Of a stretch of 10,424 bases of DNA, positions 1 through 6,714 are shown one piece after another; positions within the stretch are counted from its first letter, which is position 1, and each line of letters starts with the position of its first letter. The stretch spans positions 1 to 10,424 of the forward strand of contig JAPKYY010000499.1 of NCBI GenBank assembly GCA_026394095.1, read 5' to 3'. This stretch comes from Acidobacteriota bacterium (GTDB taxonomy: Bacteria; Acidobacteriota; Terriglobia; Bryobacterales; Bryobacteraceae). The translations under genes were made by a program, and so were the position numbers. Below the pieces are notes generated by a model. The model did no database searches, had not been told where the DNA came from, and saw only the letters and a program-made list of their open reading frames with translations.

Positions 1-489
1 CGGCCCTTGCGTCAAGACCATGTTCCCGGCCACGTAACACGAATCAAATGGTGACCATCCGGCGTGAATTCCAGACAGACTGTCGCAGGTGTCCGAGAGC
101 AAAATGCTCATCGTGCCCATCTGCTTTACCTTTGCATCGCGAGCTCGATAATGAAACATTAGATTCCTGTCACACAGCACTCCGCGCTCGAGAACAACAT
201 CCGCTTTTGTGCCATCGAATCGTTTGAGGAACAAAGAGCCTCTAAGGTATGGCGATAAGGCCGTCTTCTCGATCCGTAACTGGGCGGCTTCCCTTCCGCG
301 ACCGTAGGCGTCATCGTCCCGATAGACATCGATCATGTAGCCGTTCCAAGCGGTCACGGTGATGGTACGCAACAGTTCGTGTTCAGTGCGGCCAGATGGT
401 CGTTCTCTGAAGAACGCGAGTATCGGCTGAACCAGTGCGCCAACAACTCTCCCTGCGGCACCAATCAGGGCTCCGGTGATCGTGTCCAT
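1..489 (-). CDS. Hypothetical protein with hydrophobic N-terminus, C-terminus off the left edge
   Basis: Reading the minus strand from an ATG at 489-487 gives 163 codons without a stop, running out at base 1, so the gene is cut by the window edge. The protein starts MDTITGALIGAAGRVV; residues about 5-27 are small and hydrophobic, fitting a membrane-associated helix or anchor, followed by a charged stretch (RERPSGRTEHE). The rest (about 45-163) alternates hydrophobic and polar residues with many glycines, suggesting a beta-rich domain, ending in a Gly/Trp-rich segment (GIHAGWSPF at about 140-148). I do not recognise the family. No strong Shine-Dalgarno lies before the ATG; a TACAAT hexamer sits about 10 nt upstream and could be the -10 box of a very short or leaderless transcript. 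It is the leftmost gene of the repeat-delimited series, with repeat A about 175 nt upstream of its start. Confidence rests on the long open frame and coherent protein composition. Confidence 0.68.
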   Translation of the reverse strand, partial: MDTITGALIGAAGRVVGALVQPILAFFRERPSGRTEHELLRTITVTAWNGYMIDVYRDDDAYGRGREAAQLRIEKTALSPYLRGSLFLKRFDGTKADVVLERGVLCDRNLMFHYRARDAKVKQMGTMSILLSDTCDSLSGIHAGWSPFDSCYVAGNMVLTQGP

Positions 490-663
490 GACAGAAATTG
501 TATCGCCTCGCTCTAGTTGGGCAAAATGGGTATCTTTCTCCCGAGGAGCGTTGTCGTCCCAAGCCATTGGCAGCATTGGACCGAAACCGGACGAAAGCGT
601 GGTTTCGAAAGCTACGCCCCGCTCAGGCTCCACAATAGTTGAGTAGTTTATACCTACTTATCC

Positions 664-827
664 CGAGTAACGCACTACTCGGAAGTTGGCCCCAAGAGCT
701 GTTTTGCAAGTTCCGCCCTTTCCGTCTTAGTGGTCGGTCAAAAGGCTAAGCAGTAGCAAGATTACTCAACCTCCGAAAATGGCAGATAGCTTCGATATCA
801 GTTTGGGACTGAGCAGCCTGACGAGGC
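664..827 (+). repeat. Repeat copy A of a cassette-separating family
   Basis: First of three near-complete copies of a dispersed direct repeat. It shares with copies B and C a left block (CTACTCGGAAGTTGGCC from 675), a GTTTTG...AAGTTC...CCCTTTCCG block (about 699-724), a right block CCGAAAATGGC (773-783) and an end block AGTTTGGGACTGAGCAGCCTG (800-820) followed by ACGAGG. The middle is about 10 bp shorter than in B and C. Only this copy has a perfect 7-bp inverted repeat at its left edge: CCGAGTA (663-669), loop ACGCAC, TACTCGG (676-682). It begins about 33 nt downstream of the stop of the DUF4145 gene and lies upstream of gene 1. Together with the unannotated 490-663, which shows only the weak -10-like box noted for gene 1, it fills the 370-bp gap between the two genes. 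Confidence 0.85.
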
Positions 828-859
828 CTTCTTTATGCTTACCATGGCTGAGCGTTGGT

Positions 860-1561
860 TCAGGTTTTGGAGCGCTTTGGCTTCGGAGGCACCGCAGCCT
901 TGAGGCGCGCTATCCCTTCATCGAGAATTAATGATCTATGCAGGAATGACTCGAGAAGGTCGACCATTGTATTTAGTTCCTTTGTCTCAGGTCGCCATCC
1001 CCGATGTGCTGCTGCACTGCCAGCATCGACTAGGACTTCTAATGTACCTGCTTCATCGATGCTTATTTTGCCTTTGGCCCCTAAGCTGTCCAGCTTCTGT
1101 TTGAATGTGAGCGCCGGATTAATGCCGAGCAATTCCGATGCGCGGTCGAAGACGGTCCTCACCGCAATGGCGGAGACGACCCTAAGACCGTTGTCCAAAG
1201 CGGTATACATCTCCGTAAGCAAGTCCCCCAAACCGCGATCTGCTTCCTCTAGCTGTTCGATCCATCTCGGCCGACGGCGAGCTATCGGGGCGGGCCAATA
1301 GGTCGTTTCTACGCCGGGTTCCATCACTTCTTCGAGTGTTATCGGATGCTGACCCAACGTGTCCCACTCTGAAAACCAATAGTCGCGCCGAAAATACACC
1401 CGCTCACAGCCACAGCACTCAAGTATCATCCCGGTGTCACTAGCCGCAGTTCCGTCGCCATCATCAGCGAGATCAACGACATGCTTGCTGCGAATAAATG
1501 CCTTTCGGCCGCTGCCGCAGTTTGGGCAATGGCCCTTTATGATATTGTCCTGAGATTCCAT
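860..1561 (-). CDS. Zinc-ribbon DUF4145 domain protein
   Basis: A 233-residue protein with two parts. The N-terminus carries two CxxC pairs, C12-PN-C15 and C49-CG-C52, as in a small zinc ribbon. Residues about 95-210 match the DUF4145 pattern: a Tyr-Trp-Pro lead-in (YWPAP, 88-92), a helix rich in Ala/Val with R139-D-R, the KLDSLGAKGKIS segment (156-167), then DAGSAAAHRGWRP (179-191) with the conserved Ala-His pair (H185), and a last helix (DLLESFLHR). DUF4145 is a helical domain of unknown biochemical role, found alone or fused to restriction-type proteins; I recall it being grouped with HEPN-like folds, but the usual R-x4-6-H ribonuclease motif is not evident here. The tail is basic (PPKPKRSKT). 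The ATG at 1561 gives a full-length family member; the upstream GAGATGA is a weak ribosome binding site. Repeat A follows the stop by 33 nt and repeat B lies 136 nt upstream of the start. Confidence 0.85.
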   Translation of the reverse strand: MESQDNIIKGHCPNCGSGRKAFIRSKHVVDLADDGDGTAASDTGMILECCGCERVYFRRDYWFSEWDTLGQHPITLEEVMEPGVETTYWPAPIARRRPRWIEQLEEADRGLGDLLTEMYTALDNGLRVVSAIAVRTVFDRASELLGINPALTFKQKLDSLGAKGKISIDEAGTLEVLVDAGSAAAHRGWRPETKELNTMVDLLESFLHRSLILDEGIARLKAAVPPKPKRSKT

Positions 1562-1696
1562 TCACAGCAATCATCTCAAAACAGCCGTTTCCCCGACCAG
1601 TTCCCTCGTTTGGACTGTGCCTTTGACCTAGTCATCCTCAAACACTCGGATTCCACGTATTACGAATTAGGCTTCTGTTTTGTTTTATAAACCTGT

Positions 1697-1869
1697 CGGA
1701 CGACGCGCTACTCGGGAGTTGGCCCCAAGACCAGTTTTGGGAAGTTCCTCCCTTTCCGCCTTCGTGGTCGCGGAGCTCAGGCAAAGGACGTTGCAGAAGT
1801 AAGATTTCACTAACCCCTGAAAATGGTGGCTAGCTACTAAATGAGTTTGGGACGGAGCAACCTGAGGCT
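1697..1869 (+). repeat. Repeat copy B of the cassette-separating family
   Basis: Second near-complete copy. It shares an uninterrupted 32-base identical run with copy C (1727-1758 here, 2529-2560 there), the ends CGGACGACGCGCTA (1697-1710) and AGTTTGGGACGGAGCAACCTGA (about 1844-1865), and an inner right block TGAAAATGGTGGC. The left arm GAGTTGGCC (1716-1724) can pair imperfectly with GGCTAGCTAC (1828-1837), so a long hairpin with a variable loop is possible. The sequence between the two conserved blocks differs strongly from A and C. It starts 47 nt after the stop of the 151-residue gene and ends upstream of the DUF4145 gene. No gene is seen in the 355-bp gap it occupies. Confidence 0.87.
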
Positions 1870-1916
1870 GCCCCCTTGTGACGTGGAATTAAGTTGATGC
1901 GCTCGCGCAGGCCGTG

Positions 1917-2372
1917 CTACTTCCAGAGGCGTGCAAGCAATTGCTGAACAAGCTCTTCGCGCCGAACGTGAAAATCCTCGAATGGCAAAATCTGGCCTTT
2001 CGTAAAAGCTTCATAAAGCGAAGTCTCTAGGCGCTGTGCAAAATCTTCGAATGTCGTATAAGAGTTTCCATCGAAAGTCGTCTTAATCGCCAGATCTGCT
2101 GCGTTTCGCAAGGTCGTGTACTCAGGGTTCTTCAAGGTCCCATCTGCGTTATGGGGCCGATTCGCACCAGCCCAAGTCGCTTCGTTGGCCATATAGAGTT
2201 GATACGCCTTCGATGTCCAAGTCTTTAAGTCGTTGATTGCGTTGTGCCTCAGAGTGGCGTTCATCAGCCTTACCTGCATTCTCCTTTGGACTATCGAGGT
2301 TATAATTGCCCCGGCCAACCCACCGGTCACTGCCGAGACGACTATTTGCAATGTGAGCTCGTCCGAATTCAT
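1917..2372 (-). CDS. Small hypothetical protein with one N-terminal membrane segment
   Basis: A 151-residue protein of unrecognised family. Residues about 8-28 (LQIVVSAVTGGLAGAIITSIV) form a glycine-rich transmembrane helix, followed at once by arginines (QRRMQVR), which by the positive-inside rule places the rest in the cytoplasm. The remaining 120 residues look mostly helical and soluble (NAINDLKTWTSKAYQLYMANEATW; LETSLYEAFTKGQ; REELVQQLLARLW). The ATG at 2372 is preceded directly by an in-frame TAG, so no upstream extension is possible; no clear Shine-Dalgarno is visible. It sits alone between repeats B (47 nt after its stop) and C (about 127 nt before its start). A small anchor plus helical cytoplasmic domain is compatible with a membrane-tethered effector or immunity-type protein, but nothing in the sequence proves a role. 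Confidence 0.68.
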   Translation of the reverse strand: MNSDELTLQIVVSAVTGGLAGAIITSIVQRRMQVRLMNATLRHNAINDLKTWTSKAYQLYMANEATWAGANRPHNADGTLKNPEYTTLRNAADLAIKTTFDGNSYTTFEDFAQRLETSLYEAFTKGQILPFEDFHVRREELVQQLLARLWK

Positions 2373-2498
2373 CTAGCATGAGCTTAGCAGGGCTCCCAAT
2401 TCGCGATCCAACGTGAGGATCTTTAACCCCGGTTCTCGGGTGCTCCATCGACTGGGTTGATGCCAGGGAATACACATTCGTAGTGCTGGGCCTACTAG

Positions 2499-2674
2499 CG
2501 GATGACGCGCTAATCGGAAGTCGGCCCGAAGACCAGTTTTGGGAAGTTCCTCCCTTTCCGTCTTAGTGATGGGCGATCCAGGTCAAGACGCTTTGCAGAA
2601 GGAAGATTACACTCCTCCCGAAAATGGCGGCCAGCTTCTATAAGAGTTTGGGAGGGAGCAACCTGACGAGGCTG
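2499..2674 (+). repeat. Repeat copy C of the cassette-separating family (best hairpin)
   Basis: Third near-complete copy and the one with the clearest fold. The outer arms GGAAGTCGGCC (2516-2526) and GGCCAGCTTCT (2629-2639) pair with 8 Watson-Crick pairs, 2 G-T pairs and one mismatch. The inner arms TTTTGGGA (2537-2544) and TCCCGAAAA (2616-2624) pair apart from one bulged base. The ends are CGGATGACGCGC (2499-2510) and AACCTGACGAGG (about 2660-2671), so the motif TGACG(C/A)G occurs in direct orientation near both ends. It lies between the start of the 151-residue gene (minus) and the start of the DUF4062 gene (plus). The rest of the 2373-2802 gap holds only the possible 36-codon ORF listed separately. 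Confidence 0.88.
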
Positions 2675-2695
2675 TCTACCTTTCCGCCGGGCCCC

Positions 2696-2806
2696 ATGCG
2701 CATACCGCACATTCCGGGCGTCGTTGACGACAACTGTCAAGACGGTATCATCTTTCGTATTGCCGACGATCTAGAGGTAAAACTGGACGATATGATTGGT
2801 CCATGA
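2696..2806 (+). CDS. Possible 36-codon leader ORF overlapping the DUF4062 start
   Basis: A short frame beginning ATG at 2696, 20-odd nt after the end of repeat C, encodes MRIPHIPGVVDDNCQ... ending in KLDDMIGP. Its TGA overlaps the ATG of the DUF4062 gene as ATGA (2803-2806), the classic arrangement for translational coupling. The peptide has an ordinary acidic/hydrophobic composition, with several Asp residues, but no recognisable domain and no clear Shine-Dalgarno (the upstream bases are pyrimidine-rich). It could be a real leader peptide, the tail of a gene truncated when repeat C came to lie next to it, or chance. The frame stays open back into repeat C from 2624, which weakens the case. 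Confidence 0.33.
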   Translation: MRIPHIPGVVDDNCQDGIIFRIADDLEVKLDDMIGP

Positions 2807-3908
2807 AGCCGCCGACATATTTCATTTCATCGACGATTTATGATTTTAGGGACCTCCGATCGGCTCTGAAATTCTACCTGGAAGAACAGGGCTGCACTGT
2901 GCTGGCATCTGAACATAATGACTTTTTGAAGCCTTTAGACAAGCACTCCTACGAAGCTTGCTTAGAGACTGTCGAGCGCGCTGATTATTTCGTGCTTTTG
3001 ATCGGGTCGCGCATTGGAGGCTGGTATGATCCACAAAACCGGGTGAGCATCACTCAAAAAGAGTACCGTCACGCCTACGATCTGCAGAAGTCCGGTTTAT
3101 TTCCGAGGTCGGTCGCAACAGAGAAACCGTGCTTGCGCTCAGAGATGGATCGATGCTCCCATCTGGGAATTGGATCCACGTTTTCCATGATTTCCGCGAA
3201 GTCATCGCAGCTGTGCAAGCTCAAATGTTCTCTGGAATACCTGTCGCTGAGTCGGCCCTCCGACGACTGCTCAAGTCCGAATTGGAGGGGATACTTCGTC
3301 AGTGTCTCCCCAAGAGCCAGAAACATCTTATTGACCCTAGAGTTGCTGTGAAGCTGTTCCGGCAAAAACATACCTTGTCAAAGGAGTCACGGGAATCGGA
3401 TTTCTTAGTGATCCACACAAAAGAGTGGGACCTGCTCTCATGGGTGTTGTATAGCATTTTAGCTGTCAAGATCTACCCTGTGATTCTTGATTCAGCAGTA
3501 GTCTCGCCTTTTTTCCTAGCGTTCAGTCGCGATCTTAATACGTTTGAAGAAACACCAATCCATAGGGCCATTCTGGCTCTCCGGGATCAGATTAGGCGCT
3601 TTAACGAATCGAACACCCCAGAGACGCTATCGGTCCTTTTCGAGTATTCGCCAAAGCAGCGAGGCGGCAGTGCTGCCACCATCAAGGTCGAGTTCAGAAA
3701 AGTCGCGAATCTACTACACCTTTGCGATCGATGGTTGAACATCATCGAGCTTTGTATCGCGCTACATCGCTATCTTGATGGCAAGCCGTTTCATCAGCCA
3801 ACCCTTAGCACCAAGTCACCAATCGAAGGATTGGGGGAAGAGATTGAAGCGGAAACTGGAACATTTGAAGAGATTCTAAACTTCATTAATGCCGAAGTTT
3901 CTCAGTGA
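2803..3908 (+). pseudogene. DUF4062 domain protein, broken by a frameshift/deletion near 3090-3105
   Basis: The first 98 codons from ATG 2803 match the DUF4062 N-terminal domain very well: YFISSTIYDFRDLRSALKFY at the start, KPLDKHSYEACLE, then ADYFVLLIGSRIGGWYD and SITQKEYRHAYDLQKSG. DUF4062 has a TIR-like or deoxyribosyltransferase-like fold and often heads larger signalling or conflict proteins. After KSG the frame turns to nonsense-like sequence and stops at 3351. The family-like continuation is in another forward frame: FISEVGRNRETVLALRDGS..., GNWIHVFHDFREVIAAVQAQ, LRQCLPKS, ending at the TGA of 3908. In relatives I recall, a stretch of a few tens of residues (including an FVR-type segment) stands between these two blocks, so a small out-of-frame deletion is more likely than a single missing base. 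Summed length is about 368 codons. The C-terminal part is helical and unrecognised. It is the only plus-strand gene of the series; no strong ribosome binding site precedes it. Confidence 0.82.
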
Positions 3909-3946
3909 ACTCGGCCCTCCCGGGAACCCTGATCAGCCTATGGTTC

Positions 3947-4035
3947 GCATGACGCCAGTTTCGAACTTGAGCTGATTGACGGCCAATGTCCAAATGGCCG
4001 ACCATTCGCCTAAACCCCGACCAGCGAATTGGTGT
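3947..4035 (+). repeat. Possible degenerate repeat copy E
   Basis: The 332-bp gap 3909-4240 contains no convincing gene. Near its left end, CGCATGACGCCAGTTTCGAA (3947-3966) resembles the left end of copy D (CGGATGACGCGCAATTCGGAA), and after an 8-base insertion TTGACGGCCAA (about 3976-3986) resembles TTGACGGGCCAA in D. Two short inverted repeats follow: GGCCA (3981-3985) with TGGCC (3995-3999), and CCATTCGC (4002-4009) with GCGAATTGG (4024-4032). No right-end block of the A/B/C type is seen. If real, it completes the pattern of one repeat between every neighbouring pair of genes; by eye alone it is weak. The remainder to 4240 shows nothing beyond a 4-bp GAGC/GCTC inverted repeat at about 4204-4217. 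Confidence 0.38.
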
Positions 4036-4240
4036 TTGCCGCTTTTGCGTGAATCCGTTCCGAGTTAACTGGAAAGGCTGAGTATCCAACATGAAGCCGA
4101 TGAAGGCGCACCCGCATTTCCAGCCCCAACAACGAAGGCATTGCCCGGCAGCTCTGTGAATGATCCATCGGCATTGAACCGTCGAGCTAGATGCCAAGTA
4201 TAGGAGCCAAATAGCTCACAACCGGTCGGAACACATTGGG

Positions 4241-5167
4241 CTATTTCAGTATTTCGCTGAGCAGTTCGCGTTCGGAGGGCAAATGCTCTCTCCGAGATAG
4301 CGCGTTTAGGCTATCCATCAAAATGCCCCACGCTTGGCTCCACTCGTCCACGGTGACACTCGCCCTTGCCCCGTGGGCGACTTTGGAGCGAATGTTATAG
4401 GCGGTGCGGACCCTTTCATACCGAGCGAGGCGATCGCCGCCTTCGCTGGTTAGCTGTGCGATATACAATGCGATCCTGAAGCTCACTTCCGTGCTAACGG
4501 TTGGAAAAAGGGCCTCTAGAGCACTCCAAATATGAAGAAGGGATTGTCCGCGACTGATGAGCATCGGAGCGGCCCCGGCGGCATCGACAATCGCCTTAAG
4601 TTGCGGAAACCGCACCAATAGTCGCTCCCAAACGGCTGCCTTGGTGCTCGCCTCCGCGAAGTGAGCACCTGTTATAGATAGCGCGCCCGGCACTACTATG
4701 CACTGAAATGACAACTCGAAAGGCCAAGCTTCCACTTTGCCTGCATCGCTAGTAAGTCCCACTTCCATTCCCGGATACATCTTCGATCTCAATGTCTCGC
4801 TGTCACGACTGTTAATGCCCGAGTAGTCGTTTATGGAATAGGTTGCCACGAATGGACTGAGGAATGGCGACACCCCGCTCGAATACAAGGCCACCCTTAA
4901 GGTCTGAAATGCTTCATTTGCCTCAGCCAGTGACAGCTTTCCGGAGATGCGCAATTCCAGGTTGCACCGTGAAAGAAACACGTCCATCGCCTGATAGGGG
5001 AGATGCAGTTTGTGCTTGGTAGCGAGCGTGGCAAGGTCAAATGTACTCGTATCCCATTTCCGGCGAGCCAGATGAAAAGGAGGACAATCGACGACCTCAT
5101 CGTCAAAGGCTGGCGTAACAAATAGGAGTGGGTAGTAAAAATCGGTCTCTGCCATCTTGTCAGTCAT
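4241..5167 (-). CDS. HEPN (Apea-like) domain protein, candidate ribonuclease
   Basis: A 308-residue protein when started at the ATG of 5167; an in-frame TTG directly before it (5170) or an ATG at 5155 are alternatives, and no strong Shine-Dalgarno decides. The N-terminal two thirds are not recognised. The C-terminal part (about 205-295) has the Apea-like HEPN pattern: SLLHIWSALEALFP, then EVSFRIALYIAQL, RYERVRTAYNIRSKVAHG. The last contains R-x4-H (RSKVAH, residues 260-265), the catalytic motif of HEPN ribonucleases, on the usual final helix pair. HEPN proteins typically cut RNA in toxin-antitoxin, abortive infection and CRISPR-linked systems; with the motif intact, RNase activity is plausible but not shown. 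No antitoxin-like nucleotidyltransferase partner is adjacent. It stands alone between the degenerate repeat E region and partial repeat D, whose edge is only about 42 nt upstream of the start. Confidence 0.82.
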   Translation of the reverse strand: MTDKMAETDFYYPLLFVTPAFDDEVVDCPPFHLARRKWDTSTFDLATLATKHKLHLPYQAMDVFLSRCNLELRISGKLSLAEANEAFQTLRVALYSSGVSPFLSPFVATYSINDYSGINSRDSETLRSKMYPGMEVGLTSDAGKVEAWPFELSFQCIVVPGALSITGAHFAEASTKAAVWERLLVRFPQLKAIVDAAGAAPMLISRGQSLLHIWSALEALFPTVSTEVSFRIALYIAQLTSEGGDRLARYERVRTAYNIRSKVAHGARASVTVDEWSQAWGILMDSLNALSRREHLPSERELLSEILK

Positions 5168-5208
5168 CAACCATCACGATACCCCAGCCATTGGCTTGCG
5201 GATCCACC

Positions 5209-5258
5209 CGGATGACGCGCAATTCGGAAGTTGACGGGCCAAAAGTTCCGTTTTGGGA
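5209..5258 (+). repeat. Partial repeat copy D (left end only)
   Basis: CGGATGACGCGC (5209-5220) is identical to the left end of copy C. It is followed by ATTCGGAAGTTG (5222-5233) and, after a few inserted bases, by CGTTTTGGGA (5249-5258), matching the GTTTTGGGA block of B and C. Similarity is then lost: no CGAAAATGGC or AGTTTGGGA end block follows, so the right half is deleted or diverged. It lies just upstream of the HEPN gene and marks the right end of the visible repeat series. The following stretch to 5514 carries no convincing gene; it holds two inverted repeats, GGCGGGC/GCCCGCC (5413-5419 with 5447-5453) and the one described at 5460-5481. Confidence 0.68.
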
Positions 5259-5459
5259 CGTTAGAGTTTTGTCCGGGCCGTCGGCAATTCGGAGATGGGC
5301 CACCAACGGCATTCCCGAAGATCGCTCGCGCGCACTCGGACAGCGTTGAGCTATCCCGGCCACGAACATGCCGGCGCACTCCAGCGAAGGCTCTGTTGCT
5401 GGCAATCAGAAGGGCGGGCGGATAGGCTGATCTGCGGCTAAGACTGGCCCGCCGAAGAG

Positions 5460-5481
5460 GGCGAGTCGATTTCTTCTCGCC
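5460..5481 (-). terminator. Weak candidate terminator hairpin after the esterase operon
   Basis: GGCGAG (5460-5465) and CTCGCC (5476-5481) form a perfect 6-bp stem with a 10-nt loop, 33 nt beyond the stop of the Fes-like esterase on the minus strand. There is no T-run after the stem on that strand, only CTCTT, so it is not a textbook Rho-independent terminator; it could simply stabilise the transcript end. Confidence 0.3.
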
Positions 5482-5514
5482 GAAACCAGTTCCGGTCGCC
5501 GCAATGACTTAGTC

Positions 5515-6681
<1,167 letters not shown>

Positions 6682-6687
6682 GGTGTG

Positions 6688-6693
6688 TCTCCT
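6688..6693 (-). promoter_or_regulatory. Shine-Dalgarno fixing a TTG start
   Basis: AGGAGA on the minus strand, 6 nt before the TTG at 6681 and inside the 33-nt gap after the upstream esterase stop. It supports the TTG start of the Fes-like gene and translation from a shared transcript. Confidence 0.75.
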
Positions 6694-6714
6694 GTTTAAC
6701 CCTTCTGGTACGAA

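Noticed and set aside
855..1301. Plus-strand ORF of 148 codons opposite the DUF4145 gene
   Set aside because: It is antisense to a protein with clear zinc-ribbon and DUF4145 features, and its own translation is rich in Ser/Arg/Ala without any domain pattern.
664..2674. Repeats A-C as classical integron attC sites
   Set aside because: The canonical terminal cores (RYYYAAC and GTTRRRY) are not present at the ends of any copy, the termini share direct rather than inverted motifs, the sites are longer than most attC, and no integron integrase is in the window. Only the layout is attC-like.
664..2674. CRISPR-like or satellite repeat
   Set aside because: The repeat units are about 160-175 bp and separated by whole genes of different length, with no short regular spacers and no cas genes.
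3886..4197. Minus-strand ORF of 103 codons in the gap after the DUF4062 gene
   Set aside because: Composition is unlike a folded protein (many Trp, Arg, Cys, no pattern), there is no ribosome binding site, and it overlaps both the DUF4062 C-terminus and the possible repeat E.
5160..5405. Minus-strand ORF of 81 codons upstream of the HEPN gene
   Set aside because: It runs through partial repeat D, overlaps the HEPN start and has no recognisable features.
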